Under the pieces are notes generated by a model. That model was not told where the DNA came from. It did not search any database and was given only the letters and a program-made list of their open reading frames with translations. DNA of 64,000 nt from Methyloferula stellata AR4 (lineage in GTDB: Bacteria > Pseudomonadota > Alphaproteobacteria > Rhizobiales > Beijerinckiaceae). The stretch's first letter is position 1; each line of letters starts with the position of its first letter. The stretch covers positions 3,674,001 through 3,738,000 of the forward strand of contig NZ_ARWA01000001.1 of assembly GCF_000385335.1 (NCBI RefSeq). Direction: 5' to 3'. Position numbers and translations under genes: made by a program. Shown piece by piece: positions 42,487 to 51,162 of the stretch.

Positions 42487-42910
42487 AGCCCGCTTTGAAA
42501 CAGAATTTTGGGCTGCAAAACAGGGGCCTGTGCCGTCTGCTTTGCCGCCCAACCATATCTGACAGTGGCAAGACGGCTAGTGCGCCTGTATCAACCAGAA
42601 GGTACACTGTCTCAACGCAGGGTGGCGCCCGTTCGACCCGCGATAGCGAAGATCCGCAGGCGGCCAGTCCCCCTTCGACGTGACATGCCGTGCTGATCCC
42701 CGCATCCTGCGCGGCTTGAACCGCCATCGCACTGCGCTCACCGAAAGCGCAAAAGAAAAGCAGCAAATGCCCTGTCGCGCGTGCAAGTTCACGAAGAACC
42801 CCGTCCTCGCCAAGAGCCTCGGCTATATCGCCATAAGGAATGTGGAGGGCACCGCGAATGATGCCGTGCCTCTCGCACTCGCTTCGTTCGCGCAGGTCGA
42901 TCAGGATCAC
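42428..42910 (-). CDS. rhodanese-domain protein, ends doubtful
   Basis: The rhodanese fold is clear in VILIDLRERSECERHGIIRG, YGDIAEALGEDG and the active-site loop CAFGERS. Two things are odd. First, the family N-terminus continues upstream of the GTG at 42910 (SLNIAQARRLLDNSE), reaching back to a TAG that is also the stop of the persulfide dioxygenase in the same frame, and no standard start codon lies between. Second, after HVEGGLAAC the frame runs about 60 residues without family features and overlaps the P450 gene by 59 bases. It may be a decayed gene, a fusion split by the stop codon, or a gene with a rare start. Confidence 0.45.
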   Translation of the reverse strand: MILIDLRERSECERHGIIRGALHIPYGDIAEALGEDGVLRELARATGHLLLFFCAFGERSAMAVQAAQDAGISTACHVEGGLAACGSSLSRVERAPPCVETVYLLVDTGALAVLPLSDMVGRQSRRHRPLFCSPKFCFKAGFSQSPKAEFADRAPFLPPI

Positions 42911-42955
42911 TTCGCTATTGTCGAGCAGCCGCCGCGCCTGCGCTATGTTTAACGA

Positions 42956-43663
42956 CTAGCCACGCTGTCTCATCCCGGGTTGATCGAGCCCTTGGCGCAT
43001 ATTCGCCGGCAGGGCGACGTCCATCATCACGGGATTGGGAAGGTCGAGCCCTTCCATCAGCGCCGCATATTCGTCGGCGGAGCGAACTTGCAGACGCGGG
43101 TTGCAGCGTTTCTCTTCGCCGATCGTGCTGACCGTATCGCCCTTATAGTCATGCGCCGGATAGACCAGCGTGTCGTCGGGCAGTTTCAAAAGCCGGTTGA
43201 ACAGGCTTTCGTATTGAAGCCGCGCATCGCCGTTCTGGAAGTCGGTCCGGCCGGTCCCGCGGATCAGCAATGTATCGCCGGTAAAGACCCGGTCGCCCAT
43301 GACGAAACTGTAGGAATCGTCCGTGTGGCCAGGCGTGTAGAGCACATCGAGTCTCAAACCTTCGATGGTGATCCGGTCTCCGTCGCAAAGCCGCATGGAA
43401 ACGACGTCGGCCCGGCTTTGCTCGCCCATCATCGTAATGCAGCGCGTCCGGTCGCGAAGCATACCGAGGCCGGTCACATGATCGGCATGCAAATGCGTAT
43501 CCGCGACCTTGACCAGGCGGAGCCCGAGATCGGCGAGCAGTTGCAAATAGTGGTCGACCTTCTCCAGCACCGGATCGATGATCAAGGCCTCGCCGCCGCA
43601 CCGGCTCGCGAGGAGATAAGTATATGTATCGGACTGCCTGTCGAAAATTTGCCGGAAAATCAT
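42956..43663 (-). CDS. persulfide dioxygenase-like metallo-beta-lactamase protein (ETHE1/Blh type)
   Basis: 235 aa from the ATG at 43663. The iron site is HLHADHVTG with further ligands in YTPGHTDDSYSF, FTGDTLLIRGTGRTDFQ and YPAHDYKGD. This is the ETHE1-like pattern of enzymes that oxidise glutathione persulfide to sulfite. It lies 8 bases after the flavin oxidase stop and is followed in frame by a rhodanese domain after a TAG. Persulfide dioxygenase-rhodanese fusions are known, so the pair probably acts together in sulfide or persulfide detoxification. Confidence 0.87.
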   Translation of the reverse strand: MIFRQIFDRQSDTYTYLLASRCGGEALIIDPVLEKVDHYLQLLADLGLRLVKVADTHLHADHVTGLGMLRDRTRCITMMGEQSRADVVSMRLCDGDRITIEGLRLDVLYTPGHTDDSYSFVMGDRVFTGDTLLIRGTGRTDFQNGDARLQYESLFNRLLKLPDDTLVYPAHDYKGDTVSTIGEEKRCNPRLQVRSADEYAALMEGLDLPNPVMMDVALPANMRQGLDQPGMRQRG

Positions 43664-43671
43664 CTCGTCGC

Positions 43672-45084
43672 TCAGACCGGCAGCGGAATGGCAGATGTGA
43701 AAACACCGCCGGGGTCGAAGCGCTGCTTCACATGCCTCAACCTTGAAATATTGCTTCCGTAAGCGAATTTGATCTGATCCCACGCGTCGGGGCTGAGCAG
43801 GTTCGCATAGCCGCCGGGCAGCGACGCGGACGCGAGATCCTGGCAAAGATTTTTCGCCCATTGCCTGTGCGCCGCGGCTTCTTTCCCAAATCCCGGTTCC
43901 CAGGCTGCGATGATCTCGACAAGGAAATGCTTCTGGCGCAGACCGAATGCGGTCGCGTTCTCGCCGACCCGCGTCGCCGCGCCATGGAAATGATGCAGGG
44001 CGATCATCGAAAACGGCGAGCTTCTGTGACTGCCGGCCGCCATGATCGATGCGACGGCATCTTGCGTCAGCTTCGGCAGCCAGCGGGTTTCTATGGCGTA
44101 GTGCCGGCCGCTCACCACATGGGCATCGTACATTCCAAGCAATTCGCCATAAGTCATCTCGTCGATCTGCGCTAAGAACGGCGTGCCAAGGCGCTGCAAG
44201 TCCTCCATGATCCGCTCGCCTTGCAATGCCTCGCCGCTCCAAACCGGCGACAAAAACAAGACTGGGTTGCTGTTCGGCCCAGGCAGCACGCCAACCAGTA
44301 CCGCAAGCTCGTCGGGCGCGGACTCGATCATTTCGCCATAGCGGCGCAGCACCCCGTCGGCTTCGGACCATGGAAAGAGAATCATGCCGACAAGCAGTTT
44401 CTCGATCGGATGCAAGCGAACGCGCATGGATGTCACCACGCCGAAATTGCCGCCGCCGCCGCGCAGCGCCCAGAACAGGTCCGGATTTTCGACCGCGTCG
44501 GCGACAATGCACCGGCCGTCGGCGAGCACAACGTCGACGCCGAGCAGATTATCGAGTGCGAGGCCATGGCGCGGGGTCAACGGACCATAGCCGCCCCCAA
44601 GCGTGAGACCGGCCATGCCGACCGCGCCGCAATTGCCCGTGGCCGCGGCGAGACCGTATGGAGCGGCGGCCTCGATCACATCCGTGGCCCTGGCGCCCGC
44701 GGCAAGCGTCGCAACCCGCGCCTCGGCGTCGACCTTGACGTCGCGCATGCCCGAAAGATCGATCACCAGGCCATCCTGACGCAGGGACCGCCCGGCCCAA
44801 TCATGTCCGCCGCCGCGAACCGATAGAGGAAGCCCATTGGTGCGCGCGGCCCAGATGGCGGCGCGTACGTCATCGGCCGTTTCGCATAGCGCGAACACGG
44901 CCGGAAAACGATTGACCGCGCCATTCCAAATCTGCCGCGCGCCGGCATAGGCTTTGTCGGCGGGCAGCACCGTCTTCTCGCGCATCAGAGGATGCGCACC
45001 TTCGGGAAGCAGCAAAGTCCTGCCTTGGTTCGCGTGCTGCAGAGGATATGGGGCGGATAATCCGGACGAACCATTTTTCATCAT
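43672..45084 (-). CDS. berberine-bridge-type FAD-linked oxidase, bicovalent flavin
   Basis: 470 aa. The ATG pair at 45084 follows GAGAGGTGGAAGCG. The FAD-binding domain shows SVRGGGHDWAGRS (His for 8-alpha linkage) and TGNCGAVGMAGLTLGGGYG (Cys for the 6-S-cysteinyl linkage), so flavin is probably held by two covalent bonds. The C-terminal berberine-like segment contains GGYANLLSPDAWD. Such enzymes oxidise alcohols, sugars or alkaloid-type amines with O2. No signal peptide is evident. It stands first in the operon with the persulfide dioxygenase. Confidence 0.85.
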   Translation of the reverse strand: MMKNGSSGLSAPYPLQHANQGRTLLLPEGAHPLMREKTVLPADKAYAGARQIWNGAVNRFPAVFALCETADDVRAAIWAARTNGLPLSVRGGGHDWAGRSLRQDGLVIDLSGMRDVKVDAEARVATLAAGARATDVIEAAAPYGLAAATGNCGAVGMAGLTLGGGYGPLTPRHGLALDNLLGVDVVLADGRCIVADAVENPDLFWALRGGGGNFGVVTSMRVRLHPIEKLLVGMILFPWSEADGVLRRYGEMIESAPDELAVLVGVLPGPNSNPVLFLSPVWSGEALQGERIMEDLQRLGTPFLAQIDEMTYGELLGMYDAHVVSGRHYAIETRWLPKLTQDAVASIMAAGSHRSSPFSMIALHHFHGAATRVGENATAFGLRQKHFLVEIIAAWEPGFGKEAAAHRQWAKNLCQDLASASLPGGYANLLSPDAWDQIKFAYGSNISRLRHVKQRFDPGGVFTSAIPLPV

Positions 45085-45197
45085 CGCTTCCACCTCTCTG
45101 TTTGAAGCCAAGAGAGAATGGATGGATGGTGCTACGCCGCGATTTCAACGCGAGAGAAAGGCGTTACGGCACGTAATATGTGCGAGTGATCTAAGCG

Positions 45198-47690
45198 TCA
45201 GGAATTCGCGGCGCGGCGGCGGTCCGGGAAGTCGGGCGCCAAGGTGCGCGCGAGCGCCGTTGCGAGCTCGGCCGCAACGAGCGGACGCCTGACAACTTCG
45301 GAAATGCCTATGCTCAGCATAGTGCGTGCGTCGATTTCTTCGGCGGCGGCCGTCGCGAGAACGATCGGCTGATCGGGCGCGAGCTTATGCAAAGCGTCCG
45401 CAAGCTCGAGCGCCGCCTTCGCCGGTGCGAGATGGCTGATCACAAAGGCGTCGAACCGTCCGGGCGCCATGCGGCAGGAGGCCAAAGCATCTTCGGCGGA
45501 GGAGAAGCCTATGGGTTCATAGCCAAGCGCCGCGAGGACCTCCTCGTTTCGCAGCAGCTGCTCGACATTGGCCTCCACCATCAAAACCGTCTCGCCGCGT
45601 CCCAGCGGAAGAACTGGCATTTCCTCTACCGCGCGCGGCTCTGCCCCCGTCAGGCACGGAAGCCATGCTTCGAAACGGCTGCCCTTGCCGGGCGTACTTT
45701 CGACATTCATGGCGCCGCCATATTCGCGCACGATCTCGCGCACCGTCGCGAGACCCAGCCCATTTCCATCCAGGCGCATGGTGAAGAAGGGTTCGAAAAT
45801 CCGATCGAGCGTCGCTTCATCCATGCCGCACCCGGCATCGCTTATCGCGATGCAGACATAGCTGCCGGGCCGGAGGTCTCCGTGACTGAGCGATCTTGTC
45901 CGGACGATCTCGTCGATGTGCGTCTCCACTTCGACGCGACCGCTGCCATCCATCGCTTGCGCGGCATTGCCGCAGAGGTTCAAGATCACTTGCTGCAACT
46001 GCGCCGCCTCGCCGGACACGGCGGCTTCCGGCACTTCGTGGATCACGAGTTCGATCCCTTGCGGCAAAGACGCGTTCAGCAAAATCTCGGCTTCGCCTAT
46101 GACGGACTGCACGTTGACACGCCCGCGACGCGTGTCGCGGCGCCGGCCGAACGCAAGAATCTGATCGACGAGATCGCGCGCCCGTTCGGCGGATTTGTGA
46201 ATCGCGACGACATTGCGGCCGGGACGGCTGTCGGCTTCCACCTGCGCTTGGGCCATTTCGGCGAAGCCGAGGATCGCGCCGACGATATTGTTGAAATTAT
46301 GTGCTATACCGCTTGCGAAGGCGCCGAGCGTTTCCATGCGGCGGGCTTGCTGCAGCCGCATTTCCAATCGCGCTTTCTCGGCCTCGGCGAAATTCTGCTC
46401 AATTGCATTGACGATGATAGTGAGGGCCATGCGCCACAGACCATGTTCGTCGGATGGCTTGATGTTGTAGGGGTGCAGTACGACCTCGAAACCGAGGAGC
46501 GCATCGGAGCCGTTGCTTGTCGAGCCCAAAGCCCATGCCAGGCCCTTCACACCGAAAGCGGCATAGGCGTCGCTTTCCGGCTTGGGCGCGAGGCGCTTCA
46601 CGTTGGGAAGATAAATGACGCCATCGCGGTTCCGGTTCGATTTCGTGGCCAGGTACAGCGCGGATTGCGGCCAGTCCGGCGGGAAACTTTCGCCCGGCTT
46701 GCACCATTTATGAAGCCGCGGCGATGCTCCGGAGAGCACGAAATAGGCACGGTCGGCGCGAACGGCTTCCGCCATTTCGGCAAGCGCCTGGTCGATATTG
46801 GCATCGAGGTTTTGCGGCGCTCTGAGAAAGCGCAGCGAAATGCCGGCAAGGGCATGCTCGAACGCCGCGCGGCGTTGCAGCACGCGCGCACGCGCTCGGA
46901 CCTGCAGGACGAGATAGACAAGTGCCGCGACCAGGGTGAGCGAGGTGACGTAAAGCACGATACGGAATCGGCTCGCCGTGCTGCGCGAGGCAACCTGACG
47001 GGCAAGGATCATCGTGCGTACCAGTTCCCGGTTCGCCTTGTCCTGCGCGCCGCAAAGCGACTTCAATACTTTATCCGTCGCGGGCAGAAGAGTGTGCAAC
47101 AACCGTCCGTGCGCCAACAAAGCTTGAACCGCATCCGTATCGCCCGGCGAGACGGGTTGCCTCGCCAGTTCGTCGAGCCGGTCCTGGACCGCAAGCGCTG
47201 TGCCCGATGACGTGTCGAGCGTAAGACGCAGCATGGCAGCGACCAGTGCGCCGACTCCCGGCGTCAGAGACTCAACCTGATCCGCCGGAACAAGGCGGTC
47301 GCTGAACAAGGAAAAATAGGCGAGCGAGTTCCGCAGCAAAGCATTGCCGCTTTTAAATTGCTCGACCAAATCCTCCTGCCGGTGAACCGATAACGTCAGT
47401 TGATCGATGACTTTCAGCATCTGCGCGTCGCCGGCGACGGTTTCGCGCAATCGGGCGAGCGACGCGTAAAGGGACTGAACATCGTTCACCAGCGGATCAT
47501 AGTTCCGCAAAAGGCCGGCGCGCGCGTTGAGAACGTCCCGGTCGAGTCCCGCTTCGACCATGCCGAAACGATCAAGTTCTCCAAGCGCGTGGTCGAAGAG
47601 TTCCGCGTCGAGGTTGGCAGACCGCAGCGACAGCCAGGTGAGCAAGAGGATCAGGAGGGGGACGACGACAAAGACCGGAGCTATTCTCAT
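45198..47690 (-). CDS. VirA-like hybrid sensor histidine kinase with degenerate receiver
   Basis: 830 aa. First membrane helix at about 5-22, an all-helical periplasmic sensor (DAHL/VirA type) at about 25-240, second helix at 243-263, a GAF-like domain at about 275-435. The dimerisation helix carries His464 in SGIAHNFNNIVG, and the ATPase core has LNLCGNAAQAMDG, DAGCGMD and GNGLGLATV. The C-terminal receiver-like domain (about 705-825) lacks the phosphoacceptor: VEAN replaces VDDE, ISHLAP stands at the Asp strand and RRP replaces KP. The ATG overlaps the stop of the peroxidase gene. Likely input: redox state or a periplasmic ligand. Confidence 0.85.
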   Translation of the reverse strand: MRIAPVFVVVPLLILLLTWLSLRSANLDAELFDHALGELDRFGMVEAGLDRDVLNARAGLLRNYDPLVNDVQSLYASLARLRETVAGDAQMLKVIDQLTLSVHRQEDLVEQFKSGNALLRNSLAYFSLFSDRLVPADQVESLTPGVGALVAAMLRLTLDTSSGTALAVQDRLDELARQPVSPGDTDAVQALLAHGRLLHTLLPATDKVLKSLCGAQDKANRELVRTMILARQVASRSTASRFRIVLYVTSLTLVAALVYLVLQVRARARVLQRRAAFEHALAGISLRFLRAPQNLDANIDQALAEMAEAVRADRAYFVLSGASPRLHKWCKPGESFPPDWPQSALYLATKSNRNRDGVIYLPNVKRLAPKPESDAYAAFGVKGLAWALGSTSNGSDALLGFEVVLHPYNIKPSDEHGLWRMALTIIVNAIEQNFAEAEKARLEMRLQQARRMETLGAFASGIAHNFNNIVGAILGFAEMAQAQVEADSRPGRNVVAIHKSAERARDLVDQILAFGRRRDTRRGRVNVQSVIGEAEILLNASLPQGIELVIHEVPEAAVSGEAAQLQQVILNLCGNAAQAMDGSGRVEVETHIDEIVRTRSLSHGDLRPGSYVCIAISDAGCGMDEATLDRIFEPFFTMRLDGNGLGLATVREIVREYGGAMNVESTPGKGSRFEAWLPCLTGAEPRAVEEMPVLPLGRGETVLMVEANVEQLLRNEEVLAALGYEPIGFSSAEDALASCRMAPGRFDAFVISHLAPAKAALELADALHKLAPDQPIVLATAAAEEIDARTMLSIGISEVVRRPLVAAELATALARTLAPDFPDRRRAANS

Positions 47691-48646
47691 GGACGTGCCG
47701 CCACCACGGGCGTCCCGCGGTAGGTCCCTGTTAGAGTCTCGAGAAACGCAATGATGGTGTCGACTTGCTGATCCGATAATTTCCGGTCGAGTTGGGCCGC
47801 TCCCATCTGTCGCACGGCGTCGCCCAGGGTGGGCGCGCTGCCGTCGTGAAAATAGGGCGGTGTCGTCGCAACATTGCGCAAGCTCGGAACCCGGACGATC
47901 TCCGGCTTCGGCGAAGCGAGCGGACGAAAGATACCATGCCGCTCGAAGAGATTGCCGCCGACATTCACGCCTTGATGGCAGGAGACGCAGCCAAGCGATT
48001 TGAACAGTCTGTAGCCGTCGAGTTCGTCGGGCGAGAGCGCTTTGGCGTCGCCTTGGAGCCAGCGGTCGAATCGGCTTCCAGGGGTGAGCAGCGTCCGTTC
48101 ATAGGTTGCAATCGCGTTGAAGAGACTGTCACGATCGGGCGCGTGTCCGTAAGCCTTGCGAAAGAGGCCGTCATATTCCTCGTCCGTTTTGAGCTTGACG
48201 AGCACCTCATCGACACTGGTTCCCATCAGGATCGGATTGTTGAGCGAGGTTTCGATGTGCTCTTCAAGGCTGCGAAGACGACCTTCCCAGCCGATCCTGA
48301 AACTCAGCGCCGCGTTGAAGACCGTGGACGTGTTGAACTGATAGAGGGAACCATCGACGCCCCTGTCGCGGTCGGCGGCATCGGCGCCGTTGCTCGAAAC
48401 GTCATGGCAACTCATGCAGGCTCTCGTTCCATCATGCGACAGACGCGGATCCTTGAAAAGGCGCTCGCCAAGCGAAACCTTGCGCGGATCTTCGGCTGGC
48501 ACCGGCGGAACCGGCGTAATGGGTTCCTGCTCGCCCGGCCGCGAGACGTCCGCGATTTGAACGTCTTGCCCTTCGGCTTGCGCACCGTTGAGAAGGAGCA
48601 GCACGGCGCAGGTTGGCACCCAGCGCCGCAGAACGGCAGCAATCAT
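47687..48646 (-). CDS. diheme cytochrome c peroxidase (MauG/CcpA family)
   Basis: 319 aa from the ATG at 48646, which gives a signal peptide (WVPTCAVLLLLNGAQAEG). Two c-type heme sites: CMSCH and CVSCH. The phrase LGERLFKDPRLSHDGTRACMSCH and RVPSLRNVATTPPYFHDGSAPTLGDAV are hallmarks of bacterial diheme peroxidases and MauG-like enzymes. Periplasmic. No mau genes are nearby, so H2O2 removal is more likely than cofactor maturation. Coupled by overlap to the 122-aa gene before and the kinase after. Confidence 0.9.
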   Translation of the reverse strand: MIAAVLRRWVPTCAVLLLLNGAQAEGQDVQIADVSRPGEQEPITPVPPVPAEDPRKVSLGERLFKDPRLSHDGTRACMSCHDVSSNGADAADRDRGVDGSLYQFNTSTVFNAALSFRIGWEGRLRSLEEHIETSLNNPILMGTSVDEVLVKLKTDEEYDGLFRKAYGHAPDRDSLFNAIATYERTLLTPGSRFDRWLQGDAKALSPDELDGYRLFKSLGCVSCHQGVNVGGNLFERHGIFRPLASPKPEIVRVPSLRNVATTPPYFHDGSAPTLGDAVRQMGAAQLDRKLSDQQVDTIIAFLETLTGTYRGTPVVAARP

Positions 48647-49011
48647 CGCGACCGCCTTCTTCGCGCCCTCGCGCGGTTCCAAGCGGCTTGGCTGCGCGAA
48701 GCGCCTTTTGAAAGGTCCAAACCAGAATGCTGAAAAACGTGCGACGGTTTTCCGGCGTTTATATTCATCGTTTCGCGATCCGATGGCATGGCCACATCCG
48801 GTCCGCGCGTTTGAAATCGTGCGGCATCCGGGCGCCAGGCGCGCATGGCCGGTGGCTCGAAAAGATCCGGGAACATGAATTCGCCGAATGCCACGAGACC
48901 CTCTTCCACACGCGCCAGCATCGCTGCGATGAACCGCAGCCATTGATTTTGCTTCGATGCCGATATTTCGATGGAGGCCGCATCGCGCGGCAATTGGCTT
49001 CTAAAGGTCAT
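48643..49011 (-). CDS. 122-aa unknown protein upstream of the peroxidase
   Basis: ATG with GGGGAGGCG at ideal spacing, and a stop overlapping the peroxidase start (ATGA), so it is very probably translated. The N-terminal half is helical (QNQWLRFIAAMLARVEEGLVAFGEFMFPDLF); the C-terminal half is polar and Arg-rich, ending in RARARRRRSR. No signal peptide or Cys. Family not recognised. Confidence 0.6.
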   Translation of the reverse strand: MTFRSQLPRDAASIEISASKQNQWLRFIAAMLARVEEGLVAFGEFMFPDLFEPPAMRAWRPDAARFQTRGPDVAMPSDRETMNINAGKPSHVFQHSGLDLSKGASRSQAAWNRARARRRRSR

Positions 49012-49190
49012 GGACGCCTCCCCGAGTTTGCTGAGCGGAGAGATCCTGCAGCGCCTGTATTGCCGTCCCATTCCCGAGGCCGAAAACCAGGTTACAATTG
49101 TAACAAACCGAAACGAAGAGCCTCGGTCCGAGCGCCGCCGCGCTTGCGCGGGTCTCGTTTGCGGCTCCGGCTCTATTCGATGCGCTTTCG

Positions 49191-50069
49191 TCAGAGCCTC
49201 TCCACAGGCAGGGCGAAGACATAACCGACGCCGCGTTCGGTCTGAATCACACGCGGCATGCTCGGGTCGGTTTCGAGTTTGCGCCGCAGGCGCAGCACTT
49301 GCACATCGATGCTCCGGTCGAAGACATCTTCATGCACGCGCGTCGCCTGCAAAAGCGATTCGCGCGTCAGAGGCCGCTGCGGCGCATCGAGGAAAGCGAT
49401 CAGCAAAGCATATTCGCCCTTGGTCAGGGCGACGGGCGCGCCGCTCGGATCGGTCAGGCGGCGGGAGCGGCGATCGAGCTGCCAGCCGCCGAAGCGGCAG
49501 CGCCCGGCCTCGGCATTGCGTTGCGCCGCGATCGATCCCAATTGCTGCCGGCGCAATACGGCCCTGATGCGAGCGAGAAGTTCGCGAAGGCCGAACGGCT
49601 TGACCAGATAATCGTCGGCGCCGAGTTCCAAACCGACCACCCGATCGATTTCCTCGCGGCGATGGCCCGTCGTGATGATCACGGGCACATCGGAATGCAA
49701 TCGGATCTCGCGCAAAAGATCGAGCCCGTCATCCTGGCCGAGCCGCAGATCGAGGATGACGAGGTCCGGCGTGGCCGTCGCCAATTGGCGCTGCACGTCC
49801 TGGCGCCGGTATGCCGACACGACCTGCATATTTTGCTCTTCGAGATAATTCGCAACCATGTGTTGCATCGTCATATCGTCATCAACAAACAGAATATGCG
49901 CCGGCTTTTGCATCTCGTTGCCAAGGTTCTCGTCCTGGAGCGAAGACAGGTCCTGAAGTCCGTCGCCGGCTTGGTTGGATTCGTTACCGAAAGCTTCCGG
50001 ACTGCCTTGCATGACGAAAGATCGGCTGACCGCGGGTGCGCTCCGAACAATCATGGGTCTTGTCACCAT
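49191..50069 (-). CDS. OmpR-family response regulator
   Basis: 292 aa from the ATG at 50069, preceded by GAGGAGGAGC. The receiver domain is at about 56-172: LFVDDDMTMQ for the acid pocket, Asp in LVILDLRLGQDDG and Lys in DYLVKPFG. The winged-helix effector domain is at about 195-288 with LTKGEYALLIAFL and RSIDVQVLRLRRKLE, ending GVGYVFAL. An unusual 52-residue N-terminal extension rich in polar residues precedes the receiver. It is on the same strand as the VirA-like kinase three genes away, a possible partner. Confidence 0.9.
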   Translation of the reverse strand: MVTRPMIVRSAPAVSRSFVMQGSPEAFGNESNQAGDGLQDLSSLQDENLGNEMQKPAHILFVDDDMTMQHMVANYLEEQNMQVVSAYRRQDVQRQLATATPDLVILDLRLGQDDGLDLLREIRLHSDVPVIITTGHRREEIDRVVGLELGADDYLVKPFGLRELLARIRAVLRRQQLGSIAAQRNAEAGRCRFGGWQLDRRSRRLTDPSGAPVALTKGEYALLIAFLDAPQRPLTRESLLQATRVHEDVFDRSIDVQVLRLRRKLETDPSMPRVIQTERGVGYVFALPVERL

Positions 50070-50154
50070 CAATAGCTCCTCCTCGGTTGCGATCGGCCTC
50101 GGTTCGTTAGGCAAGCTCGCATAAAATTAGATTTGCTCTAGAATGTAGTTGCTT

Positions 50155-50171
50155 ACTATGGTACCCATAGT
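50155..50171. promoter_or_regulatory. 17-bp palindrome between the OmpR and TetR regulator genes
   Basis: ACTATGG, TAC, CCATAGT: a perfect 7-bp inverted repeat with a 3-base centre. It lies 47 bases upstream of the TetR start and 86 bases upstream of the divergent OmpR start, where it could autoregulate both genes. Confidence 0.6.
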
Positions 50172-50217
50172 CATACTTCAAAGATCAGAGTGAAACTCTA
50201 TCACACAAGGATCGGCA

Positions 50218-50859
50218 TTGGCTAGACGCGGTAACTTGGACGGACAGCCGCAGGGGGTCAGCCGGCGCGTGGAATATGCCGAGGCGACCCGGCAGGCGAT
50301 CATTTGCGCGGCGCGTAAGCTGTTCAGCGAACAGGGATATTTCTCGACCAAGGTGGACGATATTGCGACGCTCGCGCGCGTTGCGCCGGCGACGGTCTAC
50401 GCCGTATCCGGCGGCAAACAGGGCCTGCTGCGAACCCTGATCGAGACCAAAATGGAAGATCCGATGGTCGAGAACGCGATTCGCACGGTCATGACCATGG
50501 ATGATCCGGAGGCGATCGTGACCTTCACGACCAAGGTCTGCCGGATCATGCGCGAGAATTATGAGGACATCATCCGCGTGATGATCACCACTGCGCCGCA
50601 CGACCAGGGTGCGGCTTCGACCTTGGCCATGGCCACAAAAGACTGCCGGCAAAGTTTCGTGCCAGTCGCGGAGCGCCTCTTCAACCTGGGTGCGCTGCAG
50701 GACGGTATGGATGTCAACCATGCAGTCGATGTGTTCTGGTTCTATCTGGGTTACTCCGGGCTATTCACGCTCCGCGACGACAATGGCTGGTCCTATGAGC
50801 GCGCCGAGCAGTGGCTCTGTGAGCAAACCAGCCGGGCTTTGCTTCGGACTGCGCCTTAG
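50218..50859 (+). CDS. TetR-family transcriptional regulator
   Basis: 213 aa, TTG start with AAGGAT 9-14 bases upstream. The helix-turn-helix is EYAEATRQAIICAARKLF through GYFSTKVDDIATLARVAPATVYAV. The C-terminal domain has a hydrophobic ligand pocket with VFWFYLGYSGLFTL. It is divergent from the OmpR gene and 300 bases before the diheme cytochrome c gene, which it may control. Confidence 0.88.
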   Translation: MARRGNLDGQPQGVSRRVEYAEATRQAIICAARKLFSEQGYFSTKVDDIATLARVAPATVYAVSGGKQGLLRTLIETKMEDPMVENAIRTVMTMDDPEAIVTFTTKVCRIMRENYEDIIRVMITTAPHDQGAASTLAMATKDCRQSFVPVAERLFNLGALQDGMDVNHAVDVFWFYLGYSGLFTLRDDNGWSYERAEQWLCEQTSRALLRTAP

Positions 50860-51162
50860 CGCGATGTTTGGAGCGTGATCGCGATTCAATTTTGAGTGAT
50901 TATCCTTTGAAGCATGACCCCTGTGGTTCGCGCATTGCACATTGCCCTTAAAGATAGGCGCTATTGCGGCTTTCCAAGCCCCTCAAATGGGGTGGAGCGA
51001 GCAGTTCGCAGCATTACGCCTGTAACGCGAAAAGCGCTGGTTGAGACCGCCTCGTAATCTCTGCCCTCGACAAGTCTGCCTTCAATTTTGTTGCGCGATC
51101 TGGATCACCAGAGAACCGGCATATGCCGGCGAATGTGCGGCGCGCAGGATCGAGGAGACAGT
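50860..51162. other. intergenic region with inverted repeats, no gene seen
   Basis: 303 bases without a gene. It contains CCCCTCAAATGGGGTGGA at 50979-50996 (a near-copy stands at 9647-9664) and the operator-like repeat at 51005-51031. The ribosome binding site of the cytochrome gene is GAGGAG just before 51163. Confidence 0.5.
51005..51031. promoter_or_regulatory. inverted repeat upstream of cytochrome c, same core as at 40938
   Basis: GCATTAC (51011-51017), 4 bases, GTAACGC (51022-51028), with outer TTCGC and GCGAA extending the stem. The core GCATTAC-n4-GTAACGC equals that of 40938-40965 in front of the ferredoxin-P450 operon. It lies about 145 bases before the cytochrome ATG. Confidence 0.55.

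Noticed and set aside
45387-47210. 607-codon plus-strand frame opposite the sensor kinase
   Set aside because: No domain recognised; the kinase on the other strand is complete.
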